DNA from: Nitrososphaerota archaeon | Lineage (GTDB): Archaea; Thermoproteota; Nitrososphaeria; Nitrososphaerales; CADDZS01 | Length of the DNA: 37,311 nt | Assembly (NCBI GenBank): GCA_013288145.1 | Contig: JABDCJ010000022.1 | Location: 1-37,311, forward strand | Direction of reading: 5' to 3' | Part shown: in pieces, positions 31,990 through 37,311 of the stretch | Position numbering within the stretch: position 1 is the stretch's first letter | How the letters are laid out: the number at the start of each line of letters is the position of its first letter | Program-made: the position numbers and the translations under genes | The notes under the pieces: model-generated | The model's database searches: none | What the model saw: only the letters and a program-made list of their open reading frames with translations | Told to the model about the DNA's origin: nothing

Positions 31990-32343
31990 TCAAGTAGTTG
32001 GGGAAGTTATTTTACTTACTTCCCTCTTTCTTGACAGGTCGTAGGACATTCTGAACAACTCTATTGCGCGTGCAACATCAGCCTCCTCTTTGAATCGAAA
32101 TGTGATCCAGCCGCTCTTCGGCAGAATGTGGTGAGGCTGGGCTTTTTTCTCTTCTACTAGCTGGTTTCTAACTGTTAAAGGAAAAGCAATGTCAGCCTGA
32201 TAATCACCGTGTATATGCCCAATTTCTCGTCTTTCCACCCTGAATTCTGTTCCTCCAAAGCGGTGAGGAAGAGCTTCTACGCCGCTCCACTTTGAAACTT
32301 CTTTAACTATCCGGTCTTGCGCCCGCGGTACCAAAAAACTCAC
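31990..32343 (-). CDS. Luciferase-domain (DUF5519-like) protein
   Basis: This 117-residue cytoplasmic protein, starting at GTG, matches from memory the short proteins named luciferase domain or DUF5519. The conserved points are PHRFGGTEFRVERREIGHIHGD near residue 26, ADIAFPLTVRNQLV, the HHILPKSGWITFRF strand and a C-terminal helix AIELFRMSYD. The name is historical and does not imply light production; no reaction is established. The histidines of GHIHG and QPHHILP are the most conserved polar residues and could be functional. It is convergent with the small membrane-protein gene. Confidence 0.7.
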   Translation of the reverse strand: MSFLVPRAQDRIVKEVSKWSGVEALPHRFGGTEFRVERREIGHIHGDYQADIAFPLTVRNQLVEEKKAQPHHILPKSGWITFRFKEEADVARAIELFRMSYDLSRKREVSKITSPTT

Positions 32344-32426
32344 TACTATTGGATAGAGAAAATGCTGCGATCCATATAATCAAATTGGCAGATTTACTTA
32401 TGATCGGAATTATCTATAGAGGAGGA

Positions 32427-33449
32427 TCATTGCAGTGGACTGACCAGAGACGTGTCGACATTCATGGAACCAGTTCCTACTGAAAGACTGACGTCGAAAG
32501 ATGGACCGGATTGATTGCCCGCAGAAGCTTTCAGCGCGTTATTCGTGGATTGCGAGATTGCAAATCCGGGGAGATTCTTCGATATTGATCCAAATCCGTT
32601 CGAAGCGCTCAGACTGACGCCTGCAGTTTTCAAAAATGCTACGTTGAAATTCAACGAACCAGTTCCGGTCGATACTGTCACAGGGACGTGTGGGCCACTA
32701 GGAGAAAAATAGTTCGAGACAAGGCTGATGTTCCCCGTTCCATCCTGCAAGTTGAGATTGGATATATTCGTGGCGTCGATATTTGTGCTGATGCTCCCGG
32801 TTCCAGTGGACAAGGAGATTTGACCAAATCTCTGAACTGGAGAATTAGAATTGATATCGACGCTGTCGGTTCCCGCACTGGCATTGATATCGACCAGATA
32901 TCCCGGACCCACGGTTACGGTGATATCATCAGTAGATGAGTACGCATTCAAGATCAGAGCACCGTGGCTTGTAACGTTAGTGAAAGAGGTCGACGAATTT
33001 CCGAACGGTTGAAGGAAAAATGGAAATTCGTAGGCTGTCTTATTGAAAGTAACAACGTACCCCAGATCCGCATTCCCGGAGAATTTTATTGCGATGCCCC
33101 CAAAGCGCGTGGTCGCGTTAATCATTATGGTCGATATTGTAACTTCGCTTCGAGTCGCAGAGTAAGAATGGGTACTCGTAGTTGAATAGTTGTAACTGCT
33201 AGCAGCGCCTGCAAATACGACCAGGCTGATTACCAAGATAGCAATGTCAGGTCCTCTTGCTCTGTGACCTAGAAATCCGATCACTACCACGGCAAGTCCG
33301 GCGAGCACAAACACAACGGCAAATGACAGACCAAGATTTACCTTAAGGTAGACAAGCAATCCTGCAAGAACGATGACTAGACCCGCTACCAGCCTCAGAA
33401 TAGGAAAATCACGGATATTCAGAGACGAATCATTTGTAGCTCCTGTCAT
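32427..33449 (-). CDS. Three-TM protein with extracytoplasmic beta-repeat (toastrack/DUF4097-like) domain
   Basis: This 340-residue protein has three hydrophobic helices in the first 90 residues (ILRLVAGLVIVLAGLLVYL, SFAVVFVLAGLAVVVIGFLG and DIAILVISLVVFAGAAS). A Ser/Thr-rich beta domain of about 250 residues follows. The repeating TGTGSIS, DGTGNIS, TGTGSLN, NGFGSIS and VGTGSMN turns are typical of right-handed beta-stack domains such as DUF4097/toastrack, known from LiaF and phage-shock networks. ATG at 33449 has AGGAAAGG upstream. It is divergent from a gene carrying the complementary LiaF-type membrane module. The role in envelope stress is inference. Confidence 0.65.
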   Translation of the reverse strand: MTGATNDSSLNIRDFPILRLVAGLVIVLAGLLVYLKVNLGLSFAVVFVLAGLAVVVIGFLGHRARGPDIAILVISLVVFAGAASSYNYSTTSTHSYSATRSEVTISTIMINATTRFGGIAIKFSGNADLGYVVTFNKTAYEFPFFLQPFGNSSTSFTNVTSHGALILNAYSSTDDITVTVGPGYLVDINASAGTDSVDINSNSPVQRFGQISLSTGTGSISTNIDATNISNLNLQDGTGNISLVSNYFSPSGPHVPVTVSTGTGSLNFNVAFLKTAGVSLSASNGFGSISKNLPGFAISQSTNNALKASAGNQSGPSFDVSLSVGTGSMNVDTSLVSPLQ

Positions 33450-33534
33450 TTACCTTTCCTTTCTTGGAGTACCCTCAAATCCATACATCTTGGTATTAAG
33501 CGATCACACAATTCGCAAGGCCGAGAATCATTGC

Positions 33535-33545
33535 ATAATTTAAAT
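33535..33545 (+). promoter_or_regulatory. TATA-like box for the zinc-ribbon membrane protein gene
   Basis: ATAATTTAAAT, with TTTAAAT centred 27 bp before the TTG at 33568, is well placed for a leaderless archaeal transcript. Confidence 0.5.
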
Positions 33546-33567
33546 TAGGGCTTATCCAATCAAAAAC

Positions 33568-34197
33568 TTGCCCTTGTCCAGCACAGATGAAGGCAGTTCT
33601 TACTGCCATGTTTGTGGAACGAGACTTCCTCCAGGAGCCACGTTCTGTCCAAGATGCGGAACTGCAGTGTATACTCCTACGAGCGGTGTACAGCAACCAA
33701 CTCAAAGCACGGCAGCGCCACCACCTCAACAACCTCCACCACCCTACTATGATCGTCGATCTTACCGGGATTACAGACGAGAGCTAAGGAGGCAGGAAAA
33801 GGGCGAAAAAGGTGAGAAAGGTGAGAAAGGCGAAAAGGGAGAGAAAAGCGGCGGCGGGACGTTAGTTGGGCCAATAATCGGGGGTGCAATCCTCGTCTGG
33901 CTTGGCATCTCGTTTTACCTTCAGCAGGTCGGTTACTTTCCCTCCGGGAACTGGTGGGCATTTTTCATTTTAGGTCTCGGCGTAATCATAATGTTTCAGG
34001 GCCTTCTCCTCTATACACGTCTTCACAGACCGGTAATTGGACCGTTCATTGGTGGCGGGATTCTTTTTGTGATCGGGCTGTCATTTTTTTCCAGTTCAGT
34101 TGGGAACATCTGGCCATTGATCCTAGTGATAATTGGGATTGCCGTTGTTGCCTCCGCCTTTATGGCGAGACGCCGTACTCCAAGCCCTACGACCTAG
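33568..34197 (+). CDS. Zinc-ribbon protein with LiaI/LiaF-type four-TM domain
   Basis: This 209-residue protein starts with a zinc ribbon: C13 and C16 (CHVC), C27 and C30 (CPRC). A Pro/Gln-rich linker at about 40-60 and a charged stretch with tandem EKG tripeptides at residues 77-93 follow. Four membrane helices lie at about 98-117, 128-148, 157-175 and 180-199, with a short basic tail. The hydrophobic half, with WLGISFYLQQVGYFPSGNWW, resembles the LiaI-LiaF-TM (DUF5668-like) module. A cytoplasmic zinc ribbon attached to this module is a known archaeal layout. The gene overlaps the GH3-type gene tail by four bases at its 3' end. Confidence 0.7.
   Translation: MPLSSTDEGSSYCHVCGTRLPPGATFCPRCGTAVYTPTSGVQQPTQSTAAPPPQQPPPPYYDRRSYRDYRRELRRQEKGEKGEKGEKGEKGEKSGGGTLVGPIIGGAILVWLGISFYLQQVGYFPSGNWWAFFILGLGVIIMFQGLLLYTRLHRPVIGPFIGGGILFVIGLSFFSSSVGNIWPLILVIIGIAVVASAFMARRRTPSPTT
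33796..33846 (+). repeat. Tandem 9-bp repeat coding for EKG tripeptides
   Basis: Five or six 9-bp units of the form GAAAAAGGT or GAGAAAGGT encode consecutive Glu-Lys-Gly. Synonymous differences between units show that the peptide, rather than the exact DNA, is kept. It forms a charged spacer between the linker and the first membrane helix. Confidence 0.7.
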
Positions 34198-35432
34198 CCG
34201 ATGAACCGTCCTGTTAGGGCATTATACAAATAATGCTCAGTGATGGTTCGAGTTCGGTCTCTGCCGAAGACTCGAAAGTAACCACCACCCAGTGATTCAA
34301 TCAGGTCCCTGATTTCATAACGTGGGAAGAGGACGGAAGAAATGATCAGTCTACCCCACTGGTTTTTTTCAAGCTTATGCAAGAGCTTGACGCCACTTCC
34401 GGTCCTGACCTCGAAGAGATAGATATCGTAATTGGGGCAAACGTACGGATTGTCGTCGAGCTGCTGGGCAAAGACACCCTCGGTCGCGGTGTACATCTCG
34501 ACTATCGGGACAGAATCACCGTAGTAGTACTTTAGTTCAGGTGCGTATTTTGACTGGATTTTCGGGACACTGGTGCAAAACAGGGCATCCATTTTCCATA
34601 CTTGATTCGGAAACTTGTGGTACTTTCTGTTTACAAATCTTGAAAACTCCAATATTACTGGGGTAACGCCTATTACACTTCCGACGTCCGCGTGGTTTGC
34701 CTTTTCGTAAGCGAGCTCAAACCGCCTTTCCCAATCCGATCTAGTGACACCACTGCCCAATGAGTCGATCTCTTCCTGTTTCGGAATGAGAGTTGCCGCT
34801 TCCAGAGATGGGTGGAGTCTTGCATATGTCCCGGAGCTGTAGCCGTACGTTTGTTTTGCACCATCGGGAGAAATTATGGTCGAGACGTTCGAAGGAAAGT
34901 TCAGGTTGAGCACGTCTCTCTTCAATATTCCGAGATTGTTTTTTCTTAGGGCAAAATTGACAATTCCTCTCGCTCCTGCAAAAAGAATCTGAGAAAGATG
35001 GGTCTCGTTTGTCGGAATAACCTTTGGCGATTTTCCGGTGGTGCCCCTGGTCATTACCCACTCTGTTACCGGCTCTGTAAAAATACAATCGTATCCCTGT
35101 ACTCCGTTTTGGATATCCTTGAAGTACGGCTTCAAGGATTCATAGCTCGAAACCGGAAACTCGGTCTGAAATTCCCGGATTGAATGGATTTTGTCTGCGC
35201 CGAATTTTCTTCCAAACCCGGTTTTTGCATATCTTTCGATCAGGTACTCAAAAGCTTCTGTCTGCGCCTTTCCTGGATCTTTGAGTGAGGAGTACCATGG
35301 GTCGACAAAACTTCGAAGAGTCGAAGTCGAAAGAGAATCCAAAATGACAAGATCGAGAATGTTTAGTGTTAGATATTTGGATTTCTTTTCTCTAAAAGCA
35401 AAAAGGTGTGCGGGATTCCAAGCGACTTTCAA
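34194..35432 (-). CDS. GH3-family acyl-adenylating enzyme, short C-terminus
   Basis: This 412-residue protein belongs to the GH3 (auxin-responsive promoter) family of acyl-acid-amido synthetases. Family features are the LIERYAKTGFGRKFG and REFQTEFPVSSYESLKPYF N-terminal motifs and the ATP-binding loop MTRGTTGKSPKVIP at about 127-140. IVEMYTATEGVFAQQ near residue 336 and YEIRDLIESLGGGYFRVFGRDRTRT near 370-396 follow. Members join carboxylic acids to amino acids through an adenylate. Typical proteins run to 500-600 residues; this one stops just after the hinge, so the C-terminal lid domain is missing. The start is TTG. Substrates are unknown. Confidence 0.8.
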   Translation of the reverse strand: MKVAWNPAHLFAFREKKSKYLTLNILDLVILDSLSTSTLRSFVDPWYSSLKDPGKAQTEAFEYLIERYAKTGFGRKFGADKIHSIREFQTEFPVSSYESLKPYFKDIQNGVQGYDCIFTEPVTEWVMTRGTTGKSPKVIPTNETHLSQILFAGARGIVNFALRKNNLGILKRDVLNLNFPSNVSTIISPDGAKQTYGYSSGTYARLHPSLEAATLIPKQEEIDSLGSGVTRSDWERRFELAYEKANHADVGSVIGVTPVILEFSRFVNRKYHKFPNQVWKMDALFCTSVPKIQSKYAPELKYYYGDSVPIVEMYTATEGVFAQQLDDNPYVCPNYDIYLFEVRTGSGVKLLHKLEKNQWGRLIISSVLFPRYEIRDLIESLGGGYFRVFGRDRTRTITEHYLYNALTGRFIG

Positions 35433-35458
35433 TATCCTTACAAGCCGCTAGAACTCAT

Positions 35459-35475
35459 TTTCTCTAATCGAGAAA
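35459..35475. promoter_or_regulatory. Inverted repeat TTTCTC-N5-GAGAAA between divergent genes
   Basis: This perfect 6-bp dyad sits three bases before the PPOX start and 27 bases from the GH3-type start. It could be an operator for either gene or a hairpin at the start of the PPOX message. Confidence 0.4.
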
Positions 35476-35478
35476 GAA

Positions 35479-35919
35479 ATGAAATCCCTTCCTGATTCCG
35501 TCAAGAAACTAATTGAATCAAAGTCGTATGCTAACTTCGCTACTCTGATGCCTGACGGGTCTCCACATGTCACGCAGACCTGGGTGGATCACGACGGCGA
35601 TACGGTTCTGATCAACACTTTCGAAGGAAGTCAAAAGTCCAAGAACGTTCGTAGAAATCCAAAGGTAGGAATGGATATTGTCGATCCTGCGAACCCCTAC
35701 AACCTTGCGATGATCCGCGGGCTGGTAGTCGATGTTACGTTTGACGGCGCGGAAGATCATGTTGACAAGTTGGCAAAAAAGTACACGGGAAAAGACAAGT
35801 ACGAAATGCGGCGGCCGGGAATGAGACGGATCTTGATCAAAATCGAACCCAGTCATGTAATCGCCCCGTGGGACGACACTTCGTGGCAAGCCTGGAAAGA
35901 GAAAAAGCCTCAACAGTAG
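35479..35919 (+). CDS. PPOX-class F420/FMN-dependent oxidoreductase
   Basis: The 146-residue protein has the split beta-barrel of pyridoxamine 5'-phosphate oxidase-like enzymes. Recognisable parts are SYANFATLMPDGSPHVTQTWVDHDG, DTVLINTFEGSQKSKNVRRNPKVGMDI, NPYNLAMIRGLVVDV and the C-terminal RILIKIEPSHVIAPWDD. Proteins with this TxEGSxKxxNxRxxPxV pattern in archaea and actinobacteria often bind coenzyme F420. FMN cannot be excluded. The substrate is not known. It is divergent from the GH3-type gene across a 46-bp gap holding an inverted repeat. Confidence 0.85.
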   Translation: MKSLPDSVKKLIESKSYANFATLMPDGSPHVTQTWVDHDGDTVLINTFEGSQKSKNVRRNPKVGMDIVDPANPYNLAMIRGLVVDVTFDGAEDHVDKLAKKYTGKDKYEMRRPGMRRILIKIEPSHVIAPWDDTSWQAWKEKKPQQ

Positions 35920-35953
35920 AAATTTTACTTCACCCCTTCACAGGGAATGACGT

Positions 35954-36557
35954 TCACCTCTGAAAGTGACTTTCTGCCGGAAACGCTTCATCCCGCCGTG
36001 AATATCGAAGCAGGACGTTACCCGACGGGTATCCCTTTACATCTTTGAGTTCGAGGGCGGTCGTGGCAGAGACGCCGCTCATTAGAGGCATACCATTTCC
36101 GAGCAATAACGGAGTGACGACAAACTGATACTCGTCGATCAAATGGTGCTGTGTAAATTGCGACACAATAGAACCACTTCCAATTATGATCATATCTTTC
36201 CCGGGCTGCTCCTTCATTGCCTGGATCTCCTGCGGATCGAAATTTCGAATGAGCTGGGAGTTCTTCCAGCCCAAATTGTCCAGAGTTTTGGAGAATACAA
36301 GTTTAGTTGTCTCGTTCAAAGTCGTCGCCATTGCCTGCATCTCCGGCGGGAGATTCGGATTTTCAAGAGCATGCGGCCAGAAGGCTTCCAGAACCTGGTA
36401 TGTTCGCCGGCCGAGAATGATTGCGTCGGTTCCTTGTCCCTTGGTTGCATCTCTGTCCAGTTCTTGATCAGGCACAGCTAGACTTTGCCAGTTGCCTCCC
36501 GGTCCAGCAAAGTACCCCCTCCATCGTAACTCGGTTGAACATTATGATTCGACGCAT
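35954..36557 (-). pseudogene. RibD C-terminal / DHFR-like reductase, frameshifted in a G5 run
   Basis: The open frame 35954-36475 encodes most of a RibD-C reductase (TDAIILGRRTYQVLEAFWP, KDMIIIGSGSIVSQFTQ and LIDEYQFVVTPLLLGNGMPL). It lacks the first strand of the domain. Reading upstream on the minus strand, an ATG at 36557 opens MRRIIMFNRVTMEG, the missing strand, in another frame. Dropping one G from the run of five at 36515-36519 joins it to YFAGPGGNWQSLAVPDQE and then the open frame, giving about 201 residues. The frame without correction ends at a TGA near 36470. Either the gene is freshly inactivated or the run is a sequencing error. A possibly intact family member is at 15051. Confidence 0.8.
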
Positions 36558-36675
36558 GATTGTTCCCTTAACGATCGGAGTGAAAAGTTTAGTGGGGGTT
36601 ATTGTTTCCGCTTCTGTAGAAAACTAGGACGAAAGGATGGTTTGAAAGGATAGGCTCTAAACCTGCAGAGTAGCC

Positions 36676-37311
36676 TTAATCTCGCGATGGAATATCGGCT
36701 GCTTGCAGGTATTTTGCCGCCTGCTCCTTTAGTTTCTTTATCGCTTCCTCTTTCTCTGGATGGGTGACCAGCGCGATCTTTGCAACATCCCAGAAGTCTC
36801 TTGCCGGAACGATCTTGAGGCCTTGCTTTTCAAAGAACCCGCGATCTTCTACGCTTACTCCTGTAAAGTTCGATTCTGGTATAATGATCGTGTCCACGCC
36901 ATCGGTGTTTAACGCGGCAACAAACTTGCCCATGCCCTTAAAGTCGAGCCCGCCTACCTGAACAAGCTCGCCCTTTGGAGTAACTCCTCCGGTTATCACG
37001 ACGTTCGGAAGTACTTCTTCCTTTGCCGCAACCGAGTACTGGGCGAGCGTTATCGCAGCTCCTGCGCTGGGTCCCTGGATGACTTGCGAATCCAGCCCCT
37101 TTGCAAACGTAATAAAGTCCAGGAAAAATTCGTGGTTTCGCATCGACCAGTCGCACTGCTCGTTCAAGAATACTCTAGCGTGCTCTGCGCTTGCTCTTAC
37201 TGACTTTGCGATCTCGCTTCCGATTACAAGCGCTCTACCTCTACGGCCGAATGGATTGCACACGCACTCTATTACTGCAACGGTTCCTTCCGATGCCATC
37301 CCGCCACTGCC
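36676..37311 (-). CDS. Lon-type (S16) protease domain protein, partial at window edge
   Basis: The 212 residues visible form a Lon proteolytic domain. The catalytic serine is S78, counted from the first ATG in view, in QGPSAGAAITLA; the lysine is K125 in GGLDFKGMGKFVAAL. GGVTPKGELVQVGGL and DTIIIPESN are the usual flanking strands. The frame remains open to the window end, and the first visible part (GTVAVIECVCN, before RRGRALVIGSEIAKSVRASAEHA) is the start of the domain, so the gene certainly continues to the left of the protein. Whether an ATPase domain or membrane anchor precedes it, as in archaeal LonB, cannot be seen. Confidence 0.85.
   Translation of the reverse strand, partial: GSGGMASEGTVAVIECVCNPFGRRGRALVIGSEIAKSVRASAEHARVFLNEQCDWSMRNHEFFLDFITFAKGLDSQVIQGPSAGAAITLAQYSVAAKEEVLPNVVITGGVTPKGELVQVGGLDFKGMGKFVAALNTDGVDTIIIPESNFTGVSVEDRGFFEKQGLKIVPARDFWDVAKIALVTHPEKEEAIKKLKEQAAKYLQAADIPSRD

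Overview
The window reads as a piece of archaeal chromosome, most plausibly from the Thaumarchaeota/Nitrososphaeria or a related lineage. This assignment is inference; there is no rRNA or marker gene to settle it. The archaeal signs are AT-rich TATA-like boxes about 25-30 bp before start codons (leaderless transcription), many TTG and GTG starts, a TrmB-type regulator, an archaeal winged-helix domain, small zinc-binding proteins, Ser/Thr-rich membrane-anchored surface proteins and a Lon-type protease domain. I found no tRNA, rRNA, CRISPR array or insertion sequence.

Left part (1-9.1 kb): a histidine phosphatase, a START-like (SRPBCC) protein, a TrmB regulator, several small archaeal proteins including two with Cys/His clusters, an exported seven-repeat beta-propeller protein, a 2-TM protein resembling half of the AlaE alanine exporter, a small HAD phosphatase paired with a 2-TM protein, and a membrane-anchored family 5 solute-binding protein.

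Middle-left (9.1-16.2 kb): mostly accessory metabolism. It holds a cupin very like the bacterial cupin hydroxynitrile lyases, an intracellular clan-A glycoside hydrolase, an IlvD/Edd dehydratase followed by a D-2-hydroxyacid dehydrogenase (suggesting sugar-acid metabolism), the tail of a decayed zinc alcohol dehydrogenase, and a RibD-C/DHFR-like reductase.

Centre (15.8-25.3 kb): the main metabolic feature is a compact menaquinone operon in the order menF-menD-menH-menB-menE-menA-menC, with overlapping or closely spaced genes. A divergent YbgC-like hotdog thioesterase sits beside menF and is a good candidate for the missing DHNA-CoA thioesterase step. The final methyltransferase and the polyprenyl diphosphate synthase are not in the window. 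The menF side of the shared intergenic region carries a 22-bp palindrome, and the region also has nested inverted repeats.

Right part (25.4-37.3 kb): an exported-looking protein fused to a winged-helix domain is divergent from a four-gene MacB-like ABC operon (small membrane protein, ATPase, large surface protein, FtsX/MacB permease). After these come membrane proteins, a luciferase-domain (DUF5519-like) protein, a divergent pair whose domains recall the LiaF/phage-shock envelope-stress network, a C-terminally short GH3-type acyl-adenylating enzyme, an F420/FMN-type PPOX protein, a second RibD-C reductase broken by one extra base in a G run, and a partial Lon-type protease domain at the edge.

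The most novel non-coding signal is an exact 20-bp element, GCCTTAAAACCGACCCCCCT, present three times. Each copy lies 100-114 bp downstream of a stop codon, on the same strand as that gene.
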